A stretch of DNA of 64,000 bases, taken from Thinopyrum elongatum. Lineage: Eukaryota > Streptophyta > Magnoliopsida > Poales > Poaceae. Of this stretch, positions 33,838 to 46,600 are shown piece by piece; the first letter of the stretch is position 1, and each line of letters opens with the position of its first letter. The notes beneath the pieces are model-generated. The model saw only the letters and a list, made by a program, of their open reading frames with translations, had not been told where the DNA came from and did not search any database. The stretch is taken from NCBI GenBank assembly GCA_011799875.1, contig CM022297.1:73350488-73414487 (forward strand). Reading direction: 5' to 3'. The position numbers and the translations under genes are program-made.

Positions 33838-34712
33838 ATGGATTTTAAAAGGAAACTTAATGCATATGGACTGGTGGAAAAGTACAAAGCAAGGCTGGTT
33901 GCCAAGGGCTACACACAAAAGGAAGGAGTCAATTTTTTGGAATCTTTTTCACCTGTAGCTAAATTTACATCCATACGGATCATGAGTGCTTTAATCGCTT
34001 ACTATGATCTGGAATTGCATCAAATGGATGTTGAAACAACTTTCCTAATTGGAAATCTAAAAGAAGAAATCTATATGTGTCAACCAAATGATTTTTTAGA
34101 AAAAAGGAAATGAAGGGAAAGTTTGCAAATTAAATAGATCCATTTATGGTCTTACATAGGCTTCACGTGAGTGGTATATTTTGTTTGATAATGCAATAAC
34201 GTCATATAGATTCTCTATGATAGAAGGAGATCATTGCATTTATTCGAAACTCATAGAAGATAAATTTGTGCTTTTGTCTCTTTATGTAGATGATATTCTG
34301 ATAGCATCTAACAATAAATGTACACTAATGGAAGTTAAGGCCTAGTTGTCTTCTAAGTTTGACATGAAAGATATGGGGGAAGCTTCTTATGTGTTAGGAG
34401 TGGAAATACATAGAGATCGGAAAAGGAAAGTACTTGGTTTAACTCATAGGTCATATCTGAAAACAATACTTAAAAGATTCTCTATGGAAGATTGCAAACC
34501 CATGAAAGTACCTATACTTAAGGGAATTAAACTCGATGAGGAAATGTGTCCTAAAACTCCTGAGGAAAAGCAGAGAATGAGTGAAATTCCATATTCATCT
34601 GCTTTGGGTTCTTTAATGTATGCTACGCTCTTTACTAGGCTTGATTTATGCCATGCCGTGGGAATTTTGAGTAGATACCAAAGGAATTCAGGGGAAGAAC
34701 ATTAGAAGCAAA
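33838..34712 (+). pseudogene. Copia reverse transcriptase
   Basis: Pieces in different frames carry KYKARLVAKGYTQKEGVNF, HQMDVETTFLIGNLKEEIYM and the catalytic YVDD (34283-34294, LYVDDILIAS). These are followed by DMKDMGEASYVLGVEIHRDR and the thumb/connection region ending at TAG near 34703. Internal stops include the TGA after EKRK (34111-34113), TAG at 34156 and TAG near 34343. The enzyme would copy RNA into DNA in an active element; here it is dead. Confidence 0.85.
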
Positions 34713-35155
34713 TAAGAAACACTTTGCGTTATGTCAAAGGAACGATGGATTATTCTTATGTTTTCATGGTCATAATCTCCATCTGCATAGCTTTACTGAT
34801 GCCGATTGGCAGGGTGATCCTGGTGGCCGTAAATCACGTCTAACTATCTGTTTACATTGGCTGGAGGTGCTGTTTCATGGAGGAGCAAGAAGTAGGAATC
34901 TGTGGCCCTCTCATCTATGGAGGCTAAGTATATAGCTGCTTCAGAGGCAGTGAAAGAAGGTGTTTGCCTGAGGGAGTTTCTTGTGTCACTCAAGTTCATG
35001 GAAAGGGCATTTGATCAAGTCACTATGTATTGTGATAACCAGCCAGCGATCAAGGTAGCAAAGGATCCTAAATTTCCTAGTAAGAATAAGCATATAGAAG
35101 GTAGATATCACTATATACGTGATGTGGTAAATCATTCGAAGACGGTACATTAGAT
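34713..35155 (+). pseudogene. Copia RNase H
   Basis: Contains TDADWQGDPGGRKS (first active-site Asp), then a frameshifted stretch. The frame at 34902-35153 follows, with ALSSMEAKYIAASEAVKE (active-site Glu) and YCDNQPAIKVAKDP (second Asp), then HIEGRYHYIRDVV. Order and motifs match Ty1-copia RNase H. Confidence 0.8.
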
Positions 35156-35267
35156 TATTTACCCAACATTGATATGGTTGCTGAAATCATTCGAAGCTCT
35201 TAGTCAGGAATTTTTTTGTAAACATGTCAAGAACATAGGTCTTCGTTTTTGGAACTAAATGTTTTAG

Positions 35268-35775
35268 CCAAGTGGGAGATGTTGGAATATTCAGTATATG
35301 TGTGTGTGTGGCTTACAAGATTTATTTTACTGCTATGTTTATCTCCTGGAAATTATTGATGTGGAATTGAAAGCATCATATACATGTACGATGTACATGG
35401 AAACTTGGATGGAAATTAGTTTGAGGAAGCCGGTACTTCATGCTGGAAGTAAAGTACATGTGTACTGGAAATTAAGCTTTGTTTATATAACCCGGGCACA
35501 ACATGATGGAATCACCAGGTTGTCCATAATTTGGCATTATGGATTGTTTAAAAGCCTGCAGATTTGATTTAGAATTTGTTCAAATCTGGCGCATGACTCA
35601 CACATGCGTGAAGAGACCTTATTACAGATTAATTTGAGACTCCTATTTGATTACTAATGATCATGGTTGGTTGTGCTATTCTGGAGTCTTTGTTTAAACA
35701 GATTGTTTATCTGGAAACCTATTTATATATGGTTGAAACTAAACCGGAATTATTCTATATATACTGGTCTCTACC
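35268..35775 (+). repeat. Copia polypurine tract and 3' LTR (first part)
   Basis: The purine run AAGTGGGAGA (35270-35279) precedes TGTTGGAATATTCAGTATAT at 35280. A TATA box (TTATATAA) lies at about 35483-35490, as expected in U3. At 35775 the LTR is cut by the 28 kb CACTA (TSD ACC 35773-35775). The sequence after the CACTA right end (63963-64000, CTCTGGCCTCAATACC) would continue it. Confidence 0.75.
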
Positions 35776-35998
35776 CACTGGTACAACGAGGTGCTATATA
35801 AACGGTTTTTAACCCCTTTCCGCGACGACATTTGGAACCGTCGCCAAGTGAGTGTGGGCGATAGGGGGGTCCTTCCCACATGACCCGGAAACCATCGGGA
35901 ATAGGCCCTCCTGGCACACACGCTCGGCAAAATGAGGTCGTGTGCGACGGGCGAGCGATGAAATACGATTATACAGGCCCAATCGGTTCCGGTCGTAA

Positions 35999-36200
35999 GT
36001 ACATCCCATACAGTCAGTCCCAAACAAACGTTTTCGTTTGTTGTGTACATTCCACACAGTCAATCCAAGGAATACGTTTCCGTTCTTATGTACATCCCAC
36101 ATAGTCAATCCAGGGAAAACGTTTCCGTTCGTATGTACATCCCACACAGTCAATCCAGGGAAAACATTTTCGTTCGTATATACATCCCACACAGTTTTAT
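35999..36200. repeat. 45-bp tandem repeats (about 4.5 units)
   Basis: The word GTACATCCCACACAGTCAAT recurs at 35999, 36045, 36090, 36135 and 36180 (period 45-46). These are subterminal repeats of the 28 kb CACTA. Confidence 0.9.
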
Positions 36201-36575
36201 GTATAGCCTCGTGTGTGATAGGTGTAACTATCACACACGCTCTACCTCGGTTAACCGTTTGCTTTTATTCAACTACATCACACACGATTTGATGAAGAAA
36301 ACTGTATGGCATTGGGCTATCCATCACAAGTGCTTTTACTGCTAGAACCGTTTGCAAAGTTCCATGACCCATTTAGCAGGTTTATTAGTTTATAATTAAT
36401 AATTCCAGTATTACGCAAATTCACATTTCATATCAAACAGCTGTTTGCCAATTTCATATCAGGCACATAAATATATTTTAACATCACAGTACGATAGCTA
36501 CCTGCAAACAGCACAGTACATCATATAGCTAGTTCGCCTTCATAAGAACAATATTAGAACAATATATTCATTTCC

Positions 36576-37953
36576 CTAATCGAGATCATCCAGGCTTGTA
36601 TTATCCACCTCTGCTTTCAGTTCAGTAAGAACCTGTTTTGCACTGGCCAACTGGGAAAGTGCCTCCTCCTTCGCCAACACCATCTTAGCAAAGTCTGATT
36701 TAAAAAATCTGAGCTCATTCTCCATCTTCCTCTTTTTATCCCGCATCTTCAAATATTCTTCAGGGTTGACAACACTTTCTCTAAGCCTACCTCTGTTCTC
36801 TTCCTCATACATTCTCTAGAGCTTTGCTAGGCGTATCTTTAAAGAATGTGGCCACTCTTGATCAACCCACTCCAGGTAAGAACACTTTCGTTCATCCAAT
36901 AATATTTAAAACTAGATCAGTAACAATTGTAGGGGAAATGTGTTTCTAGCAACATAGAAAATCACCAAATACATATTTTGAAAAACTGAAGAAACAAGTT
37001 AATTATGACATATTTTCTCAAAAAGATCAATGTGCAAATTAATTAATTGCTACTGAGACAACAACCAAATTCTGAAACATCAGAAGCTATAATTAACTAC
37101 AACAATGCCACAAGTTCTTAGTCATGTACTATAAATAACAAATTGAACATTTTATGAGGAAGCTAAATATAACTGTAATAGCATAGCGATAGTGTTTGGA
37201 TGACAGCAAATTGATACTAACAGGTGTCTACATGCATAAATTTAGTAACATAGAACTAATAGCACTAAGGCCGTCCACTGTGTATGCCAAAACCGGTGTA
37301 AAGAAAACTGTTGCTACATTTGGCATCGGTGCCCTGCACTGGCGAGCCGATGCAGTGGAAAAAAAAATCAGGGACCCGGACTCCGGGGCACCTAGTTGCT
37401 CCGATGCCCAGTTCCTTCGTGCCATAAAGATTTAGTATTTTACTGCTTGGCTACTCGGATGTGTGGACCAAAGTTGGCTGCACAAACTGCTGAAGCAGTG
37501 CCAAATAATTTTCTAATGGCACCGCTGATGAGATGGCAACATTTTTAGATACTAGGTACAAACTGTGACACTGTCTTAACATCCAGAATAACATAGCACG
37601 GTGACAGTGTCTGAATCACATCTAACAAATGATTTGTAACAACGAAAGTAGGGCTAACCTTCTTTGCACATGCCAGAAACTTCCTCCCACTGTCCACAGA
37701 TTCAAACGCAACTAGCTTCACGCATGGAGATTGATGGTGACAACGAGCAGGCAGATCTTCAGCCACCCCGCTCCATTCGTTGCAACTGATGGTCCTAGGG
37801 AGCTACAAGAGGAAGAAATGACTCAAATCGACCGCCGGGTTAAAATCCTTCATTCCAAGTCATAACCCAAGAGAGAGAAGAGAGGCATACCCGGGTGGTG
37901 AAGGAGTCGTCAGAGGAGGAGGAACCACTGGAGAGGTCATTGAAGAAGACCAT
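36576..37953 (-). pseudogene. GRF-type zinc-finger protein gene, three exons, one nonsense codon
   Basis: Minus strand. Exon 1 is 37953-37891 (21 codons, MVFFNDLSSGSSSSDDSFTTR), exon 2 is 37802-37659 (48 codons) and exon 3 is 36884-36576 (102 codons plus TAG). All junctions are phase 0 with GT donors (GTATGC, GTTAGC) and AG acceptors. Exon 2 has CHHQSPCVKLVAFE and GRKFLACAKK; exon 3 opens CSYLEWVD. Together these give the Cys/His, GR-F and EW-D pattern of the GRF zinc finger (known in topoisomerase-like and plant proteins, nucleic-acid binding). The remainder of exon 3 is a coiled coil (KKRKMENELRFFKSDF) with an acidic end. A single TAG at 36816-36818 (codon 92, where Trp would fit) interrupts it. 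It is probably a passenger gene of the CACTA. Confidence 0.65.
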
Positions 37954-38447
37954 GGCGGCCCTGGCGGTAGGATGCGAGACAGCGAGAGCGAGGAAGCAAG
38001 CGAGGAAGCGGCTATAGCTTCGGAAGGAAGGAAGGAGGAAACAGGGGAAATATGACTTGTGGTCGGGGAGAAAAGGGGGTGGGGAAGAGGGGTAGATATT
38101 TCGGCGGTAGGCCAAATTTTTCGAAATGTGGAGGGAAACTTTGCGCGGGTGCCGCCGGATACCATTCACTTTGAATGATTGTGTGCATCTCAAACGATTC
38201 TTCTGCTTTACGCGCATGGGATGAGTTTGATAATTCAAATTTTGGTGGAAATTTCCGTGGGTACTATCCTCATCCACGTCATTGCATAATTTAACATCGC
38301 TTGCTAATTTGGGCACACAAAAGAGCGTACAACACACAGACCACACTTACTGAATTGAGAAATTTTAGTAATTAAACAGCGCCAGTTGACCTAAACATTG
38401 CTCTAACAAAAGACCATCATTAAAACAAAGCCTAAGTATGCATAATT

Positions 38448-39160
38448 TTAACAAAGCCGCCACCGCGCCGGCCTATGCATCACCGGTGTGAGATGAGACG
38501 TCGATGACTTGTCCTGGCGACATGCCGCCGTTGGTGGACTCCGCGTCCCCCTGCTGAAGTTGACCGCGTCCTCGTCCTCATCCTCGGTGCCACCCTCTAA
38601 GTTGTAGTACTCATAGTAGTGGCTGCGCCAGAGCTCGCATTGGTACTCCACCACCAATTCCTCGACGGACAGACTCTTCTCTACCTCGACCTCGGCCACG
38701 CGCAACTCCTCCTCCCGACGCTCCTCGATCTCCGCCGCCTCCTGCATCTCCACTCCCGCTCAGCGATCTCATGAGGAAGCAGGTGCTCCATGGCCACCGC
38801 CGCCTTTTCGGACATGGGTTGCATGCTGGATTCCGAGGTGGCCTGGAATATCTTGGCGTGCGCGTCCTCGATCTTGGCGTGGATGGCCTTGACCCGGGCT
38901 AGGGCAACATAGGCGGCACGGACGGCAGCTCGAGCGCTCTCGGCATTTGCAGCTGCCATCGCAGCAGCAGCTGCAGCCGTATCGGCTGCTGCAACTACCC
39001 TGTCGGCTGCCGTAGACACCCTCTCGGTGGATGTGGCCACGCTCAATGCGGATGCGGCGGCACTCTCGGCGTAGGAGGCCGCGCTCTCGGCGTAGGCGGC
39101 GGTGCTCGGGGAGGCCGCGGCCACCGTACGGGCCCTCATGAAGCGCTTCCACGACGTCAT
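38448..39160 (-). pseudogene. Ala-rich coiled-coil protein, frameshifted
   Basis: The frame from ATG at 39160 reads MTSWKRFMRARTVAAAS, then a long Ala/Ser/Glu-rich repeat region built on AAYAESAAS-like units, then a helix reaching MEHLLPHEIAEREW. A one-base shift near 38755 moves the reading to the frame ending at 38448, which has a Glu-rich coiled coil (AAEIEERREEELRVAEVEVE) and LWRSHYYEYYNLEGGTEDED. Joined, it would be about 235 residues. I do not recognise the family. It lies immediately upstream of the GRF gene on the same strand. The nested CACTA at 39264 is inserted about 100 bases before its ATG, in its presumed promoter or leader. Confidence 0.5.
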
Positions 39161-39503
39161 CTTTGCAAGAAGGGGTTGCGGGAATGGGGATCGGGATTTG
39201 TGGATTCGGGGGTTGCCGGCACTAGAGCAGACGAGCCGGCGAAGCTTAATGAGGAAGACTTAACACTACAAGAAATATGTCAACTTGTGACCTTCTGTCA
39301 GTGACCCTGGAAGAATTGGTCATAAATCTACGACCATTTGAGTCCAATTGGTCAAAAGCTGTTTGGGGGGCTCCAACCCTAAACTATAACGACCATTTTG
39401 GTCAGAAAGGTCGTAATTTCCTTACACGAAATGGTCATGAAGCAGACAGCACTGGTCCGCTGCCTTATTTCTAGCTGATCACGACCAATATAGATGGTCA
39501 TAA

Positions 39504-40590
39504 CCTTGTAAATTGTGGTGGATTGCTATGACTAGGCGCCACCTCATCAGTTTTGCCTATGTGTCATGTCCATGTGTCAATTTTTGCCCTAGGTTGTGAA
39601 GCAACCTATATTTCTGTCATTCCCAAAATTCCCAAAAAAATTGGGCATTCTTTACTATCCAAATAATTGCCTCATGACAATATTCAACTCCATTTGCCTG
39701 GTAAATCTTCCTCGCAAATTTCCAAAGTTTTTTTTAGTTCGAACTGTTGTGAAGGAAGTACTAGCTAGGCATATCCTAATGAGCTGAATTTTTGCCACAT
39801 CTTCTATATTCCCAAATCATAGCTCTCCACAAAATTTGAGCCCCATCTAACAATACATGTGAGCTCAGCATCCAATCTTTGTTTCTGGTGATATTTTCAA
39901 TTTGTGAAGCAACTATATTATATGTTAATTTATAATTGTTGAAAATTTACCACGATATGAGCCTGCCCATAGAACATCCCTCCCCCAAATTTTAGCTCAT
40001 TTATTCTAGCCAATTTCCCTCAGCATTTTTCCCAATTTTCTGTTCACTGGAGAGCACTGTGAAGGAAGTACCATTTTTATTTATCCAAATGGTATGAAAA
40101 TTTTAAAGTGCCTTCATATGCCCAAATTATCATCCTCCTCCAAATTTCAGATCAATCCATTCATTCATTTGAGTCTAGCTTCAACATTCATATTTCTGTC
40201 CAGTGTGGTACGTTGCAAAGCAAGTGACACCTAGGCTCCTCCATTTGAGCTGCAAATTTTCCAAGATAGTGTCCTTAGTAGATGATCATCCTCGGCCAAA
40301 ACTCAGGTGCATTGGCCATGTGCATTTTCCCCACCACTAATCAAACACTTGGGTGCTAATTCATGTTTGAGCTCAGTTCAGTCTCCTCGTGAGATTCTTC
40401 TATTGCCTTCTTCTTCCTGACACCTATCGGGGGAGTGCCCAACCCACTAGACATGCCTAGGCCGCTCGGAATGCGTCACAACACCACGGCCATGCGGTGA
40501 CCATGCAGCGGGCATGCGAGTTTACGCGCTCTGGAGTTGCGGCCCTCGGCCACCATCCAAACCTCAACGTATCGCCACCAAACCATGTAT
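39504..40590. other. AT-rich left arm of the nested CACTA
   Basis: No gene. There are several loosely repeated blocks around CCAAATTTTAGCTCAT and GTGAAGGAAGTAC (39751 and 40062), suggesting old internal duplications. A GC-rich patch lies at 40420-40560. Confidence 0.45.
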
Positions 40591-40594
40591 TTCT

Positions 40595-42960
40595 GATTAA
40601 ATAGATACTTATGTACCTATAAATAATTTTTGGAAAAAAATAAAGAGCAAACTATGAGGCAGCTGCAGTTCAAATTTGACCCGCTTCCTACTGAATCGGG
40701 GGAAATTTATCTTTTTCACCAGAGGTGTATAAATACTTTTGACGACCAACCATTTTGTCAATTGTACATTAAATATGGCCTAATATATTATAAAAATGAC
40801 CTGGTCCCATTTTGCAACAAATATATGGTAGGTCCTTCACAAAAAAAAACTCATTTTGGGCACTCGAAAAATAGAAAATGAATTTTTCGTCCAAAGAAAA
40901 TGAAAACTTCCTTAAGCAACATTGTTTGCCATTCCAAGATGCACCCTTGTGCACAATATGAGATCATTTGAACAAACTATGCCATGAATGTGGCCATAAG
41001 ATTGATCATTTGGCTTGAAAGCCATGCATCTTCACACATGATAGCTCGTTTCTGAGAACACTTTTATAAATAATTACCATATTACAAGTTTATTATTTTT
41101 TCTGGTAACTTGGTCACATATAATGACATAATGCGAAGGTTTTCCAATTTTTTGATTTTTTTTGAATTTTTTATGCTCGTTTCAAAATGCGGTCAAAACG
41201 GCGAGAATGACCGTTCCTAGGTAGTAGTTGAATCTTGAATATTTTGGTGTTTCTCTGATTAAATAGATACTTATGTACCTAGAAATAATTTTTGGAAAAA
41301 ATAAATAGCAAACTATGAGGCAGGTGCAGTTCAAATTTGACCGGCTTCCTGCTGAATCGGCGAAAATTTGTCTTTTTCATGAGAGGTGGATCAAATCTTT
41401 TGACACCCAACCATTTGGTTAATTGTGTATTAAATATGGACTATTATTTTACAAAATGATTTGGTCCAATATTGCAACAAATATATGGTAGGTCCTTCAC
41501 AAAAAAAACTCATTTTGGGCACTCGAAAAATAGAAAATGAATTTTTCGTCCAAAGAAAATGAAAACTTCCTTAGGCAACATTGTTTGCCATCCCAAGATG
41601 CATCCTTGTGCACAATATGAGATCATTTGAACAAACTATGCCATGAATGTGGCCATAAGATTGATCATTTGGCTTGAAAGCCATTGATCTCCACACATGA
41701 TAGCTCGTTTCTGAGAACACTTTTTTAAAAGAATTGCCGTATTACAAGTTTATTATTTTTCCTGGTAACTTGGTCACATGTAATGACACAATGAGAAGCT
41801 TTTCCAATTTTTTGTTTTTTTTTGAATTTTTTATGCCCGTTTCAAAATGCGGTCAAAACGGCGAGAATGACCGTCCCTAGCTAGATGTTGAATCTTGGAA
41901 AACTTCTGGTGTTTCTCTGATTAAATAGATACTTATGTACCTAGAAATGATTTTTGGAAAAAATAAAGAGCAAACTATGAGGCAGCTGCAGTTCAAATTT
42001 GACCCGCTTCCAACTGAATCGGCGGAAATTTGCCTTTTTCACGAGAGGTGGATCGAAACTTTTGACACCCAACCATTTGGTCAATTGTGCATTAAATATG
42101 TCCTAGTATTTCAGAAAATTGATTTGGTACAATTTTGCAACAAATATATGGTAGGTCCTTCACAAAAAAACTCATTTTGGGCACTCGAAAAATGGAAAAT
42201 GAAATTTCTGTCCACAGAAAATGAAAACTTCCATAGGCAACTTTGTTTGTCATTCCAATATGCACCCTTGTGCACAATATGAGATCATTTGAACAAACTA
42301 CCATGAATGTGGCCATAAGATTGAGCATTTGGGTTGAAAGCCATGCATCTTCACACTTGATAGCTCGTTTCTGAGAACACCTTTTTAAAAGAATTGCCGT
42401 ATTACAAGTTTATTATTTTTCCTGGTAACTTGGTCACATGTAATGACACAATGCGAAGATTTTCCAATTTTTTGATTTTTTTGAATTTTTTATGCCCGTT
42501 TCAAAATGCGGTCAAAACGGCGGGAATGACCGTTCCTAGCTAGATGTTGAATCTTGGAAAACTTCTGGTGTTTCTCTGATTAAATAGATACTTATGTACC
42601 TACAAATAATTTTTGGAAAAAATAAAGAGCAAACTATGAGGCAGCTGCAGTTCAAATTTGACCCGCTTCCAACTAAATCAGCGGAAATTTATCTTTTTCA
42701 CGAGAGGTGGATCAAAACTTTTGACACCCAACCATTTGGTCAATTGTGCATTAAACATTGCCTAATATTTTAGAAAAATGATTTGGTCCAATTTTGCAAT
42801 AGATGTATGGTAGGTCCTTCACAAAAAAACCATTTCGGGCACTCAAAAAATAGAAAACGACTCTTTTGTGCAATGAAAATGAAAAATCCCCAGATCAACA
42901 TTGTTTGTCATCACAAGATACACACATGTGCACAATATTATTTCATTTTAACAAACTATA
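40595..42960. repeat. About 660-bp tandem repeats (3.6 copies)
   Basis: The word GATTAAATAGATACTTATGT starts units at 40595, 41257, 41919 and 42578 (periods 662, 662, 659). The last unit is partial. Short open frames recur in each unit (KNKEQTMRQLQFKFDPLPTES) but are broken in most copies, so coding is unlikely. Such arrays are common inside Triticeae CACTAs. Confidence 0.92.
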
Positions 42961-43615
42961 AGTGGTTAATATGTTGAATGTTTGCCCTAAATAAGAGGAT
43001 AAAAACTATAAGAGAAACATAAGCTGAATTCTGATTGGTGGAATCCGTTGTGACATGGATCGATGACGTGGCAAACATCCGTCCATCTGTCCATCCATAC
43101 ATCAATCCATCCGTCGATCCAACCCAGTGCAGCCTCTCTCTCTCTCTCACACGCGCGTGAACCCTAGCCGATCCAGATCCCTCCCCGCCCCCACTCCTCT
43201 CCCCGATCCAGATCGCTCCGCCGCCGCCCCGTCCTCCCCTTCCTTCCGCCGCCCACCTCTCCCCTCGCCACCGGTCTGCACCCTCCCCTTCCCTCCCCTC
43301 CACTCCTCCCTCGCCTCCGGCTAGAATCATCGCTCCCGCCTTCCACCACCCCCCCGTGGCGAGCTAGGGTTTTTTCCGCCACCCCTAACTTCGCTGGGAT
43401 CCACCACTTCCGGCGACGGCGAGGCCAGATCACCGCCGCCAACTCCATCAGGCGGAGCTCGCCGCCATCCTCATCCGCGCCCTTCATCACTGCATTGCCA
43501 CTCTGTCCCCACTCCTCTCAATCCCTTCCCCTTCCTCTCCGCCGTCTTCTCCTCGTGACGCGCCACCCTCCACGCGCTCTACGCTCTACTCCTCTACGGA
43601 TCTCCTCGCGACCTG
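42961..43615. other. Captured 5' leader-like region of the chimeric gene
   Basis: CT-rich and GC-rich from about 43080, with (CT)n at 43131-43150 and a GAACCCTAGCC word usual in grass 5' leaders. No start codon in the syntaxin frame follows. It may be the promoter or leader of a third captured gene. Confidence 0.4.
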
Positions 43616-46600
43616 AAGCTCAACGGCGCCAACGTCACCGGCGAGGACCCCTTCGCCCGCCTCTACGGCTCCGTCGACGCCGAGATCTCCCAGTGCGTCG
43701 AGGTACCCTACTCTCCGCCCCTACCCCCGCTGCCCTGGTCTGAATCTGATCGGTTTGGTTGCAGAAAGCGGAGGCGGCGAAGCAGGAGAAGAACCGGGCC
43801 ACGGTCATCGCGCTCAACGCCGAGATCCGCCGCGCCAAGGCCAAGCTTCTCGAGGAGGACCTGCCCAAGCTGCAGCGCCTCGCGCTCAAGAAGGTTCCAT
43901 CATCTCTACACATCTCACTGCCCTGCTAGATCTGCTTCTTTAACCACTAGGACTCGCCATGTCCATCTTTACTAGTAGCGACCTTGAGAGACCACCTAAA
44001 TTTAGGATTTCCGGGGTTGTTGATGTCAACGGGATAAAAATGAAGTAATTTCTGTGTTAATTAGGTGATTTGTTGGGTCACTTCCTGGAGTTTAGGATCG
44101 GTGGGACTAGTATGTTTTCTGTAGAGTTTACTTTGGTCATTATATATATAATCATGTCTGAACCTGAACTGTACATGGAGGCTTGGTTGCATTCGAGGGA
44201 TGCTGAGTATTGGGGAATATTCAACTTTTCAAGTTTCAACTTATTCTGTCATCTTTATTTTGGTTCCCTGTCAGTTGTCGGAATGACCTGCAAATTGGAT
44301 CCATGCAGATGTTATGCAGTGTATCTGAAATTGTAGTGTATCTACACTCAGGTTGCTCAATTTGCATATATTCTTTTCACTGGAACTATCAGATGTGCAT
44401 GGTTATTTGACCATAGTTTTGAAAGCATATGCCACACATATAATGTGAGACAACAGTACATTGTCAGCACCAGTATTATTCCACATCCTAAATTACATGT
44501 GCGGAATTTTGTCTGCCACCCTGTTATGCTTGGAGGTTTCCCTTCATAATTCTAAGTTGGTGATTCTCCGCCCTGTTGTCTAGCTGTGGACACCAGGTGG
44601 TGGCCTTTCTGGTCAAGGTGGTCACAACATCAGTATTTATTTGCTCTGTTTGTAATGCTTGATGTTTAGCGTGTGAAACTGGGTTTTGCATGATAAATCA
44701 GTCACCTTTGGCAATTGCTATGGTAGAAATGTGACTTCCTTTGTTAATTAGCTTTGGAAATCAGTTGTGATCTAAGTATCATGTGTGTAATTGTGTATGC
44801 TTATATGATGTTTGGCACATTTCCTGTACCAACAATATAAATTTGTGAGCATAGCTTCTGTTGTCAGTGCAGACAACTGTTCCTTGTAATGTACATACTC
44901 TTCCTTTTTTTTCGAGTGTCATTTCTGTTTATCTTGTGCTGATGCTACTTAGTATGTACTCACATCTTCATGCTGGAAGGATAATACTATAGGTAGACCA
45001 TTTACTATTTTTTCATATTTGAATATGGCCAACTTTGCTTCCCCCTATCTGCATATCCTCTGTTCTGAGGGAGTGCTTCTTAGTTTTAATACTTATGAGC
45101 ATACTTATGAAATAGTATCGCTCATCGCCCCCCGCAGGCCTTTTAAGTTCCAATCAATCCAATCTGCTAGTTTAGTTTGCCACAGTTTGGGGCTACTCCA
45201 ATTTGAACACGTCCCTGTAGCTTGGAGTGCCTTGGGTTTCACTTAACATGTGTGTACATGTATGGAACAGAGGAAAAAAGTAAGAGGGCAATTCAATTTT
45301 AGAGAGAAAGAGAGAGAGAGATACGTACATGTATGGTTCAGGCAATGATTTATACATGTATTCTTGGACTGCACCATGGATGAGCATGTCTTGTTCAACT
45401 AAAATAATTTTTTAATTGAAAAGAACTAACTCCAACAAGTGATACGTGCAGGTACTTGTGTGGAAATCTTGAACGGGTTTGGGTATGTTTTCAGCATCTC
45501 TGTATTGCACTAGTAATTCACCAATGATTCTTAAGTTCTACCTGTGAGCACCAAATGTTTGGGAACTCTTTTGTAATTTGGTTAATCAGCATTTGTATTG
45601 TACCACTTCCTAGTTGCCGTATCAAATATTATACCATTGCACTAGTTAGTTACTTTTCAAAGTTGTGATAAATATAGTTCTTTTTTACTTTCAAGATAGC
45701 ATCAAATTCATGTCTTCCATTTTTCTCATCTACGCTGCGTGTCTATATATAGCAGCACAGTTTTAGTTGCACTGTAGGTTATCAGTAGAACTCAACTAGC
45801 CAATTAACAAGTGAACTCACTATGCATTTGCTGAATCCATATTTGGAAAGTTCACTGACCCTGCTATTATAACAAACTGCTGGTGGTGGCTCTTTCCCAG
45901 GTAGTACATGCATCATCAGTCCTATATAGCTGCTGCTCATGTACTCATTTTGTTCTAGGAAAGTGGGAGGGCAGGGGCCCTTGATTTTCTTGCATAATTT
46001 GAGCAAATGTGATTTTTATTCTCTGAAGTTGATTCTCATGTATGGTCATACCAACAACACATGCTTAAGACATCAGTGGCTGGACTGTAGATGTTTGAAT
46101 CAGGAAAAAATTGTGGGGAAATGATCCATTTATCCTTTATTGCTTTGTGTTTTCTCTTCTAGAATTAGTGTACTTTACTTATATGTTTATATGTTGAATG
46201 ACAGAAGCTCAAGGTGAAGAAGGCCATCGAGAAGGGCAACGCCGACGGCGCCCAGATCTATGCCGAGAACGCCATCCGCAAGCGCACCGAGCACATGAAC
46301 TACCTCCGCCTCGCCTCCCGCCTCGCCCCATACACCCATGAGTGATATATACTACTTGCCTGCTGCTGTATCATATTGCTTACTTTTTTACATTAGATTT
46401 ATGTATGGTAAATGTTGTCTCATCAACTATGAAGAGAATTGGTGGTGGTTAGGGTGTTCTGGTGCTTATGTAATCTTCTTTCAGGCCTTTTGAGATAGAG
46501 TTCTTTAGCTGACAAGTTTAGCAAATGCTGCAGTGCTTATGGTTTAGTTTTACACCTGCGTAAAAATGAATGGCTGCTACTGTTTCTAGTTTTAGGTTGG

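Noticed and set aside
35999..36200. Regular 45-bp repeats that resemble a CRISPR array
   Set aside because: The units are tandem without unique spacers and lie at a CACTA end in a plant genome; they are subterminal repeats.
43616..46345. Functional SYP71 or CHMP1 gene
   Set aside because: Only N-terminal exons are present, there is no start codon in frame, and the DNA lies within a CACTA; it is a capture, not the source gene.
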